64,000 bases of DNA, from positions 27,551,955 to 27,615,954 of the forward strand of contig OX381704.1 in NCBI GenBank assembly GCA_947462335.1. The letters are read 5' to 3'. The first letter of the stretch is position 1. Each line of letters starts with the position of its first letter. This document shows positions 35,388-43,553 of the stretch, one piece after another. A program made the translations under genes and the position numbers. The notes below the pieces were generated by a model. That model saw only the letters and a program-made list of their open reading frames with translations. It did no database searches and had not been told where the DNA came from. The DNA comes from Harmothoe impar. Its lineage: Eukaryota > Annelida > Polychaeta > Phyllodocida > Polynoidae.

Positions 35388-36170
35388 TCAATTGATTAAA
35401 TCAAGGAGGTTTTCTGACTTCAGTGGATCGTTTAGCCATCGGCCACGGGCAAAACTTGAAACCATTTTATACATGGGACAATTGGCAGACTCGAAACGTG
35501 TTGGTACCATAGGGTCGATCATGTTCATCATCAGTTCAGGCAAAGGAAGTGTGTCGACAGCACGCGAAAACTTCATGTCTGAATGTTTCAACACAAGACT
35601 TTTTATCACACTCACACAGCTGCTTTGAAGAGTGAATCCTTGACCAAACTTGTGCTTTTCCAACACAGCTTCGGCCTCTTTCTGTGCAGTAAGGGATCTC
35701 TCTTTCGGGTTCATCTCAGTGCTGTCTAGCATGTCCTCAAAGTCTTTAACATAATGTTCCAACGGACTACAAATGATGGACTCCAGATCATCGTCCGCAT
35801 ATGTCGTCTCCTCGCACCATATTGTGTCTTCGCCTGTTTCGAATTCCGTCATTTTCTTGACAATCTCCTCCTGAGTGCCTTGCATATATCGAAGCTCCTT
35901 CAAGGAGTTGATAACTTGTATGGCGAAGACTGACAAACTTGAAGGAATTTCACCACAGTCAGGCCAAGTATACGGAGCTAAGAAAAATAGCTCTAACAAA
36001 ATCTTCTCCCTCTGTCCAAATGAAACTACTGTTCCGATGAAGTTGAAGCATGCTTCTATCCATTGCTCCTTGGTGACGTCCTTCCAATGTTTCTTTACCT
36101 CACATGCATCATAGGGCACCGTTTCTCTTCTTGCTTCAAGTGGGAGTTGCTTTTTCTTTCTTGGACTCAT
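35388..36170 (-). CDS. Unrecognised 260-residue protein, left-arm copy
   Basis: The start is taken at the Met of MSPRKKKQLPLEARRE (36,170) because it is the first Met in frame in both arm copies, while upstream text differs in frame between them. The N-terminus has a basic stretch (PRKKK) that could be a nuclear signal. The rest looks helical and charged, with an acidic TTYADDDLE region and a conserved C-terminus (GRWLNDPLKSENLLDL). I see no signal peptide, membrane segment or known domain. It is about 88% identical to the right-arm copy. The three indels between the copies are 3, 3 and 6 bases and the frame is intact in both. A TACATAAGGAG promoter-like word lies about 150 bp upstream. Confidence 0.7.
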   Translation of the reverse strand: MSPRKKKQLPLEARRETVPYDACEVKKHWKDVTKEQWIEACFNFIGTVVSFGQREKILLELFFLAPYTWPDCGEIPSSLSVFAIQVINSLKELRYMQGTQEEIVKKMTEFETGEDTIWCEETTYADDDLESIICSPLEHYVKDFEDMLDSTEMNPKERSLTAQKEAEAVLEKHKFGQGFTLQSSCVSVIKSLVLKHSDMKFSRAVDTLPLPELMMNMIDPMVPTRFESANCPMYKMVSSFARGRWLNDPLKSENLLDLIN

Positions 36171-36320
36171 TTCGAGAGGGTTTCGATGCTCTGTAGCGTC
36201 AACACTTTCATAAACAAAGAAAATAGCAGAACTAACCATCGTAACGTGCTGAGCGAGCGTAGAGTGGACGATGCTACGAAGATGAAGGGCGGGTGGAGAA
36301 AGTGTGACTGGTGACAGGGG

Positions 36321-36339
36321 CGTTTCACTCCTTATGTAC
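36321..36339 (-). promoter_or_regulatory. TATA-like promoter word of the left-arm gene
   Basis: GTACATAAGGAGTGAAACG on the minus strand, identical to 41,076-41,094 on the plus strand in the right arm. It resembles the GTATATAAGRGG words at 39,411 and 40,827, so it may be the core promoter. Confidence 0.4.
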
Positions 36340-36511
36340 CCTGTCCTAGATAAGCCTCTTAAACGGCTGAAAAGACTCTCTAAGTACAGAGCTTCTACCG
36401 CAGGTGGGTTTAGACTTAAGCAGCTTAGTTCACACACATGTCTGTTAGAAAAAGCTACTTGCACACGCGCCTTCCTTTTTTTTCACTAGTATTCACCCTC
36501 TGCCGACTTAT

Positions 36512-37594
36512 AAGACACCTATACACTCTTTCTCGTGAAATCTATGGAAGATGATGGAAGGACCACTGACTACATTTTCTTTGATCAGAGCGTGGAGGAC
36601 GGCGTCGAACGGAGGGAACATTGTGAACACAGCTTATAGGTTTTTTGGAAGAGGTCTTGTAAAGTCAAACTGGCGAGAGAGATGGCGTCTTTCAACATGA
36701 CAATGCTGCTATGTTGGAAAAAAATAGCGTGATTTTTTTCAAAAAGCTTCTATGAAAGATTTGACGTCTTCGTTGTTGTAGTGGATCGAGTAATCTGTCA
36801 TAGTTTGCTTCTTCTTGTCATACTAAACTTTCTGACATGTGGCGTAGTCGGATTTCGGCCATTTTGACGCCCGTCAGGTCGCTGTCAAAAGTCGATCTCG
36901 GTGGCAGGGGTTTTTTGTTTACTAGTTTCTTGGTATACGTCATCCATTCGTAAGTAAAGCAACCTTTCTCTTCGGTTGTAGTGAAAGCTCGCAAATAATT
37001 CGCGTAGCTGTAACCAAGTGCTAAAAAAGTTGACTACTACGTCAACTATTGATTGCTTCTCTTTATGACGCTGAATTGTTGGTTTCTTCGGTCTCCGGAG
37101 GCAAATAACGAGTGAAGGCGTATTTTTTGATCAGGTTCAAGTCGTAACTCTCCGAGTTGAAGCGTACGACTGGAGCTTGACGGATGTATCTCAGAAGCCG
37201 CTTCTTCAGTTGAACTAACGGTTGTCTGGTGTGAGCTGCAGCGAAGCCGCCTGGAGAAGGGGTGAATGTCGCTTCCTCTAGCAGGAGAGCTTCACCTATC
37301 GCTACATGTAACTTCGCTAAGGTTGGTCGGTAAACTTCTAGCACAGCTTTCTCGATGACTTTGACGTTCTCGTTTATGTGATTTTTAAACTCGGTCTAAC
37401 AAGGGGTCGGAATCTGCGTCGGATTCTCTGACGTACGCTGCCCTTCCTACCCCGGAAAGTCGTATGCGACGCTAGCCGACATCGCTGCATAGAGGGCAAA
37501 ACTTAGGTATCGTTCTTCATTTTTCTACGGGTCACTCGTGATTGTACGGTCTTTTAAAAATTTTGAAACACTTTTCGCAAACGTCCTGCGGCAT
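36512..37594 (-). pseudogene. Decayed protein-primed family-B DNA polymerase, N-terminal part
   Basis: A relic on the minus strand readable only by switching frames, with several stops and frameshifts. It begins at an ATG (37,594) with a zinc-finger-like CEKCFKIFKRPYN. It carries an ExoII-type motif FNSESYDLNLIKKY (about 37,168-37,127), then EEKGCFTYEWM (about 36,963-36,931), HYNNEDV (about 36,783-36,763), and finally VSGPSIIFHRFHE (about 36,577-36,539), all in the order of DNA_pol_B_2 proteins. It stops before the palm motifs, where the left inverted arm begins, so the polymerase core was lost with the arm junction. In Maverick/Polinton and adintovirus elements this enzyme replicates the genome from a protein primer. 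This one cannot function. Confidence 0.75.
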
Positions 37595-37760
37595 GTTTTT
37601 CTTTTTTTTGTTTTTTCACTTATTTACCAAATATTAAAAAAATAAACGTTGTTTATCACTTCGAATACTAGACGCCTCTTACCACACGATGCTATTAGCA
37701 TAGTGAAAGACGTCTGTAGTGTAGGATCGATTTCAACAGATGTCCATCTTACTGCAGGGA

Positions 37761-38838
37761 TCAGACGAGAGTCGTCAACACTGGAGTGTCACAGCTCACT
37801 TTTATTTCTTTGGGTACAGCTGCATACAACCCTTGAACATACATTGCGACGTCGCCGCGTCCCATGTAGTCTTCCAACACTTTCATCAGAGCCATAGGCT
37901 CAGACGTCTCGTTGTACTTCCAAGCTTTCAGCACTTCATACACAGGGTTCTTCACAGTCCTGTCAGAAGGCACAGGTTGAGAGATGGAAGTTACTTCATG
38001 AGAAGTCAACCCTAAGTAGATCCCTATGGTCTTCCAGTCTCTAGGGCAGAGCTCAGCTAAAAGAGAGAAATATTTCTGCACTTTCCACTCCATGTCTCCA
38101 CTCTCTAAGCCATCCCACATGTCATGCTTGTCCATGTACTCACGTGAGAATTTGATGAGGTCCATACGGTAAGATTCTTCCAAGGCGGTGGCTAGGTCCT
38201 TCCACCTACTAGTACAACTTTTCTGGTACCAAGTAGTGAACATTTCTCTAGCTTGAGTTATGACACTTGTCTCACAACTGAGATATCCCATATCCTTCAA
38301 GTTCACTTCAAGGAATGAACCTAACCGTATGTAATCTGATGTCGGCAACTTACCACTTATTTTCAGTAGCATAGCGTCTGACAAGTATCCTAACGGCTCT
38401 GCTTTGAAGTATGATGATACAGGTACTACTGCAGCAGAACCAATAACAGGAGCAGCGTCTGCGCTGGTATCAGACGCCTCGTTGTCGGAACAGGGCAACC
38501 ACATGACTTCGTAAGGTATTGGTGAGGGCAGGCGCCACGGACCGGACGCACTACCAGTGGAAATGAGGTCGAAAAACGGACTGTGCGCCCGTGACCCTTC
38601 GGGTTCCTCGTACGCCTCGTCGTCAGCGTCGTTCTCTGTTTCACCCTGTTGCTTTAGGACATGTATGTCTACTACGCGCTGCTGGGGCTGAGTGTCCGAA
38701 TAGCTGTAAGTCTCAGCGCGAGCAGCGTTGATGGCGTCGGTTGATGAAGCGGTGGAGAAGTTCTGTGCAACGTACTGCGTGTCAGTACTAGTAGCGGTAG
38801 TCGCAGCAAGAGGTGTAGCAGCAGCAGCAGTAGCAGGC

Positions 38839-38871
<33 letters not shown>

Positions 38872-39344
38872 GCAGGAGCAAGCGCAGCGCTAGCAAGTGC
38901 AGCAGTAGCAGGCGCAGCAGTAGCAGGCACAGCAGCAGCAGGCACAGCCGCCTCAGCAAGCGCAGCAGTAACAGGCGTGGCAGCAGCAGCAGCAGCAGCA
39001 GCAGCAGGCACAGCAGTAACAGGCGCGGCAGCAGCAACAGCAGCAGCAGCAGCAGTAGCAGCAGCACTAGCAGCACGAGGATCACTAGCAGCCGCAGCAG
39101 GCGCAGCAGTAGCGGCAGCAGTGTGCTCAGCAGCAACAACCGTCGCGAGTGTAACAACGTCGCTACTACTGCTGTGTGCGCTCGCTACAGCGGGAGGGTG
39201 ATAAGACCAAGCGGTTGCGGCGGTAGTCTCAATTTCAGTAGCAAGAGGAGACGCTGACAGTAAACGATCACCGTTCTGCGTATTCTTCTTGTTCTTGAAC
39301 TCGATTAGATCCTTGGACGACAGTAGTTGTTGTGTTTTGCTCAT
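37761..39344 (-). CDS. Poly-alanine protein with tandem C-terminal death domains, 527 residues
   Basis: It is intact. The start is at the ATG in context ACCACCATGA (39,344); the frame is open 8 codons further but without ATG. Residue numbers below count from that upstream limit. The N-terminal ~45 residues are Lys/Ser-rich. Residues 75-190 are mostly Ala, coded by GCN repeats. Residues 240-310 are acidic and disordered. Two death-fold repeats follow, DD1 at about 333-412 (ITQAREMFTTWYQK as helix 4-5) and DD2 at about 428-512 (CPRDWKTIGIYLGLTSHEV, then PVYEVLKAWK and GRGDVAMYV). These match the death-domain pattern of DW..LA..LGL, ML..W and DVA. It probably binds host death-domain adaptors, and whether it blocks or promotes signalling cannot be read. 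A TATA box lies 60 bp upstream. Confidence 0.8.
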
Positions 39345-39402
39345 GGTGGTGCCTGTAGAGAGCAGCAAAAGACTGAGTGAGTGAACGGATGTTTCCAGGC
39401 CT

Positions 39403-39412
39403 CTTATATACG
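39403..39412 (-). promoter_or_regulatory. TATA box of the death-domain gene
   Basis: On the minus strand the sequence reads CGTATATAAGAGG, with TATATAAG at 39,410-39,403, about 60 bases before the ATG. That predicts a transcription start near 39,380. CTCTCTACAG just before the ATG could be a splice acceptor, so a 5' intron is possible. Confidence 0.6.
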
Positions 39413-39454
39413 CCTTCTCGCTTCTAGAGCTAAGCTACTTACAGCTCTCTTCAG

Positions 39455-39811
39455 CTGCCCGCCGGCTGACCGGTGACCATTCACAAAGAGAAACAAAAAG
39501 TCATAAGGCATGATGTTTTCAGCTGGATCCCTTTCCCCCTCCCCTTTGAGAGATCGACTGACACGAGCTAAGCTACTTACTGCCTTGTTCAGCAATTCAA
39601 CGTGCGTTAGCTGTATAAAGGATTAAGCAGTTGCTGCCGCCAGCTGACCGGCGGACATTCCCAAAGAGAAACAAAAGACATAAGTCATGACGTTTTCAGC
39701 TGGATCTCTTTCCCCCCTCCCTCTTTTTTTTTTGAGAGATGGACTGCCATGAGCAGGCGGTGTACCGACTGTACTAATTCAACGCGCATTAGCTGTATAA
39801 AGGATTAAGCA
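39455..39811 (+). repeat. Tandem duplication, unit about 178 bp
   Basis: Two copies (39,455-39,630 and about 39,632-39,811) each contain a CTGACCGG block, an AAAGAGAAACAAAA block, TTTTCAGCTGGATC, and end with GCTGTATAAAGGATTAAGCAG-type text. The last includes a plus-strand TATAAAGG word. No open frame. Confidence 0.75.
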
Positions 39812-39968
39812 GTCATGAGCTTAGAGTGTGTATACAAAAAAACTACAGGAGGCGTGTAGTGTGAAGCAGGACCCCCTAAGACGGGAGTGTCTGTCTGTGA
39901 GTAGAGTCGTGTGCATGTGGTGAGCGACTTAAGTGTAAAACAAAAAAAAATCACCGCCTCCTGCCGTG

Positions 39969-40529
39969 GTGAGTAGACTGGCCGGCGGCGGCCGGCTAGT
40001 TCAATAGGGGTGACAGCTGACTAAGGCTGTGCATGAAAATCCGATTTTCACCTGACCTCTGACGTTTGTTACAATGAATGCCAAAGGGGGAGAGAGTTGT
40101 CCTCAGGTAGGGGGTAGGAGGTAAGGCTAATGGATAAGGAAAAAAAAACACCATTTTCAGCTGGCCACCACAGATGGCGATGACATACTCCTCGGCATCT
40201 AAGCTCTTAAGAAGCTCTTACGGAGCGGAGCGGCTGCTGGACAGCTGGGGTGAGTAGACTGGCCGGCGGCGGCTAGCTAGTTCAATAGGAGTGACAGCTG
40301 ACTAAGGCTGTGCATGAAAATCAGATTTTCACCTGACCTCTGACGTTTGTTACAATGAATGCTAAAGGGGGAGAGAGTCGTCCTCAGGTAGGGGGTAGGA
40401 GGTAAGGCTAATGGATAAAGAAAAAACACCATTTTCAGCTGGCCACCAAAGATGATGATGACACGCTCCTCGTCATCTAAGCTCTTAAGAAGCTCTTACG
40501 GAGCGGAGCGGCTGCTGGACAGCTGGGGT
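39969..40529 (+). repeat. Tandem duplication, unit 281 bp
   Basis: Two nearly identical units begin with GTGAGTAGACTGGCCGGCGG at 39,969 and 40,250. Both include TTTTCAGCTGGCCACCA and an AAGAAGCTCTTACGGAGCGG segment. Non-coding. GTGAGT at the head of each could act as a splice donor. Confidence 0.85.
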
Positions 40530-40826
40530 GCTGTTGGAAATAGGATTAAACTCCCTCTGTATAAAAGCTCTGATTTCTGTTGGAAAAAAACCATAGCACC
40601 TTTGACCACAGTAACGTCTACTACCACCACCACCAGCACCACCGTCGCTGCCACCGCCGCCGCCGCCGCCAGTCACAGCTGATCACCTCATTAAAAGCAT
40701 GTGACGTCGTCGCTTCTAGTCACTTGCTTCATCAAGTCGCTTCCAGGCACGTGATCTTAAAGACCCTCACTTCTTAAACAAAAAAAACGAAGAGACACAC
40801 TTCTTCCTCTCGAGAGGAAGAATGAC

Positions 40827-40836
40827 GTATATAAGG
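40827..40836 (+). promoter_or_regulatory. TATA box just outside the right arm
   Basis: GTATATAAGG preceded by AATGAC. The word matches the death-domain gene's TATA box in style. The right arm's homology with the left begins 12 bases later, so the left-arm gene lacks this box. Confidence 0.5.
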
Positions 40837-41219
40837 AGGCTGACACGTGTATAGGTGCCTTATTAGTCGGCAAGGGGTAAATACTAGTGAAAAAGGAAGA
40901 CAGGTGTGCAGGTAGCTTTCTAACAGACACGTGTGTGCACTAAGCTGCTTAAGTCTAAACCCCCCTGCAGTAGTCAAGTAGCATGTGAAAACTTACTTAA
41001 CAGATCACTTAATTGAGTAGAGACTCTGTACTGAGAGAGTCTTTTCAGCTGTTTAAGAGGATTATCTAGGACAGGGTACATAAGGAGTGAAACGCTGCTC
41101 TCACTCATCGTAGCATCGTCCACTCCACGCTCGCTCAGCATGTTATGAGGGTTATTTCTACCTTTACAGCTTCTTTTCTTATCGAAGTGTCGACGCTACA
41201 GAGCATCGAAACTCTCCAA

Positions 41220-42002
41220 ATGAGTCCAAGAAAGAAAAAGCAACTCCCACTAGAAGCAAGAAGAGAAACAGTGCCCTATGATGCATGTGAGGTAAAGAAA
41301 CATTGGAAGGACGTCACCAAGGAGCAATGGATAGAAGCATGCTTCAACTTCATCGGAACGGAAGTAGTTTCATTTGGACAGAGGGAGAAAATTTTGTTGG
41401 AGCTATTTTTCTTAGCTCCGTATAGTTGGCGTGACTGTAGTGGTGAAATTCCTTCAGGTTTTTCAGCGTTCGGCATACAAGTTATCTGGTCTTTGAAGAA
41501 GCTTCGATATATGCAACGCACTCACGAGGAGATTGTTCAGAAAATGACGGAATTCGAAACAAAAGAAGTATGGTGCGAGGAGACGACATATGCGGACGAT
41601 GATCTGGAGTACATCATTTGTAGCCCGTTGGAACATTATGTTAAAGACTTTGAGGACATGCTAGCCAGCACTGCGATGACCGCGAAAGAGAGATCCCTTA
41701 CTGCACAGAAGGAGGCCAAAGCTGTGTTGGAAAAGCTCAAGTTTGGTCAAGGATTCACTCTTCAAAGCAGCTGTGTGAGTGTGATAAAAAGTGTTGTGTT
41801 GAAACATCCGGACATGAAGTTTTCGCGGGCTGTCGACACACTTCCTTTGCCTGAACTGATGATGAACATGATCGACCCCGTCGTACCAACATGTTTCGAC
41901 TCTGCCAATTGTCCCATGTATAAAATGGTTTCAAGTTTTGCCTGTGGCCGATGGCTAAACGATCCACTGAAGTCAGAAAACCTCCTTGATTTAGTCGACT
42001 GA
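41220..42002 (+). CDS. Unrecognised 260-residue protein, right-arm copy
   Basis: A paralogue of the left-arm gene in mirror orientation, again beginning MSPRKKKQLPLEARRE and ending LLDLVD. The frame extends 25 codons upstream, but that text is not conserved in frame in the other copy, so the inner ATG is preferred. Differences cluster in residues ~65-110 and ~150-175; the N-terminus and C-terminus are nearly invariant. Many differences are replacements, for example Asn to Trp, Pro to Arg and His to Leu, with few silent ones. GTACATAAGGAGTGAAACG lies about 140 bp upstream. No domain recognised. A role beside the death-domain protein is only suggested by location. Confidence 0.72.
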   Translation: MSPRKKKQLPLEARRETVPYDACEVKKHWKDVTKEQWIEACFNFIGTEVVSFGQREKILLELFFLAPYSWRDCSGEIPSGFSAFGIQVIWSLKKLRYMQRTHEEIVQKMTEFETKEVWCEETTYADDDLEYIICSPLEHYVKDFEDMLASTAMTAKERSLTAQKEAKAVLEKLKFGQGFTLQSSCVSVIKSVVLKHPDMKFSRAVDTLPLPELMMNMIDPVVPTCFDSANCPMYKMVSSFACGRWLNDPLKSENLLDLVD

Positions 42003-42059
42003 CTAAATGTATTTTCTCATACTAGTATTAGTAGCATTAGTAATAGCGGCTACTCGGTC

Positions 42060-42195
42060 TCGTGCAGCACAAGCAGCAGCATCTGTCAGCAGCAGCTGCT
42101 GCAGCAGCAGCACGATCAGCACAAGCAGCAGCTGCTGCAGCAGCTGCACAAGCAGCACAAGCAGCAGCATCTGTCAGCAGCATCCGTGACATCGT

Positions 42196-42226
<31 letters not shown>

Positions 42227-42425
42227 TGCACGAGTAGCACAAGCAGCAGCATCTGTCAACAGCATCCGTGACATCGTCAGCAACTGCAGCAGCTGCACGA
42301 GCAGTACAAGCAGCAGCAGCTGTCAGCAGCTGCAGCAGCTGCACGAGCAGCACAAGCAGCAGCACCGACAGCAGCAGCAACAGCAAATCAGCAGCAGCAA
42401 CAGCAGCAGCAGCGGCAATGTGGAC
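42060..42425 (+). repeat. Expanded GCA/CAG repeat in the right arm
   Basis: About 365 bases of imperfect CAG/GCA triplets interrupted by repeated CATCCGTGACATCGTCAG and GCATCTGTCA segments. The left arm has only ~40 bases of equivalent triplets (35,263-35,305). Frames through it give poly-Ala, poly-Ser or poly-Gln and are not called as genes. Confidence 0.85.
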
Positions 42426-43228
42426 CGCTAAATTCGAGATGGTGACATATCTGTTTCTTAGAATCGACATTCGACATGAGGTCTAGTGACATTTGACATG
42501 AAGCTTGAAAAACATAGTGACAGGTGACATGAGCAATTCTTAAAATCGACATGAGATATGAGCATAATTAAGCGACATCGACATGTGCCATGGCTATTTT
42601 TTATTTTTTTTGAAGACAACCGCCATAGCTTCCTTATCCAGACCTCCACTAGTAGCGCTCTATAAGCGCAAGCTTTGCCTTAAGAGAGCTGTGGCTGTGA
42701 ACCCTCTCCTCTCTCCGTACACACAGGTAAATATCAGAGTCAGCCAATGTCGCCAATACTACTCTCATACAAGGGTCAGGCGCTGCTAGACTATAATAGA
42801 TGGGTCAAGGACTGTTCTACTGAGGGTCAGGCTAGGCCGGACATTCAATAACGGGCTGGACTTTGGCAAATTTGCTTGAAAGTCTAGCCAGCAAGAGATG
42901 CACATCATCATAAACGCGATCATGATACCTTTCATAGTAAGTAGACTCGCCTCTCTGCCCTCTCTTTTAGAGAGGGCAGAGAAGCGAGTCTCACTCTTAA
43001 AAAACTCTACCCCTCCCCTCCCCCCTCCCCCCCTCCCCCCCTCCCCCCCCATGCATCTTAAAGAGTGCCCCCCAGAGTGCCCCTCTCCCCCCCCCCCCTC
43101 CTAGAAAAAAAGAGCCGTATTTTTAAATTATTTTTTAGCAAGCTTTTTCAGCTTGCTTTTTTTTTCTTTTTTTAAATTTATTTATCCATCAAAATCTCAA
43201 GTGACTTATTTTGAAAGCCAACCTAGTA

Positions 43229-43465
43229 GTCACGTGACCCCCTTAAGTAGGTCACTTCCCGTCACGTGACCTATTTGAATTTCCCGCCAACATGGTGGTC
43301 ACGTGACCCTCTTAAGTAGGTCACTTCCGGTCACGTGACCTATTTGAATTTCCCGCCCAAAGGTCACGTGACCGGAAGTAGGTCACTTCCGGTCACGTGA
43401 CCTATTTGAATTTCCCGCCAAAAGGGAGGCCTCTCATTGGCTGCTTTTGAATTTCCCGCCAAAAG
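43229..43465. promoter_or_regulatory. Right enhancer-like array: E-box, ETS, E2F, CCAAT sites
   Basis: Six exact palindromes GTCACGTGAC (at 43,229, 43,261, 43,298, 43,330, 43,363 and 43,392) match the CLEAR/USF-type E-box. Four exact TTTCCCGCC words (43,280, 43,349, 43,411, 43,452) match E2F sites. ETS-type CACTTCCGG/CCGGAAGT words are interspersed, and a CCAAT box follows (inverted ATTGG). The motif set differs from the left end although the arms are otherwise inverted copies. Confidence 0.68.
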
Positions 43466-43547
43466 GGAGGCCTCTGATTGGCTGCAGGTCGATTGAGTAA
43501 TAAACAGTACTTAACTATAGTCCCGTTCCGATACATACAATACTACT
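43466..43547 (-). repeat. Right terminal inverted repeat, 82 bp
   Basis: The inverse of 33,639-33,720 with two mismatches, ending TACTACT directly before the CACTGC duplication. Confidence 0.93.
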
Positions 43548-43553
43548 CACTGC
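43548..43553 (+). repeat. Target-site duplication CACTGC, right
   Basis: Directly repeats 33,633-33,638. Confidence 0.85.

Larger units (their letters stand above)
33639..43547. mobile_element. Maverick/Polinton-like non-autonomous element with death-domain cargo, 9.9 kb
   Basis: It is delimited by 82-bp inverted terminal repeats with two mismatches, beginning 5'-AG, and a 6-bp duplication. This combination, plus a protein-primed family-B DNA polymerase relic, is typical of Maverick/Polinton and adintovirus-type elements. Long inverted arms (33,639-36,525 and 40,848-43,547) each hold a copy of an unrecognised gene and a terminal array of regulatory motifs. The central 4.3 kb holds the polymerase relic, a death-domain gene and tandem repeats. 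No integrase, ATPase, protease or capsid gene is seen, and at half the usual 15-20 kb it cannot be autonomous. Arm-like sequence also occurs at 54,880-55,082. Confidence 0.82.

Noticed and set aside
38672..39157. 161-codon leucine-rich frame on the minus strand
   Set aside because: The same repeat read in another phase. It overlaps the well-supported death-domain gene.
38728..39201. 157-codon alanine-rich frame on the plus strand
   Set aside because: A shadow of the GCN repeat in the death-domain gene. Composition only, no conserved residues.
42007..42470. Several poly-Ser, poly-Ala and poly-Cys frames in the right arm
   Set aside because: By-products of the CAG/GCA repeat on both strands.
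33639..43547. Herpesvirus-like (malacoherpesvirus or Teratorn-type) insertion
   Set aside because: No herpesvirus genes are seen. The polymerase relic is protein-primed type, and the 6-bp duplication and AG ends fit Maverick/Polinton better. There is no TTAA duplication as in piggyBac fusions.
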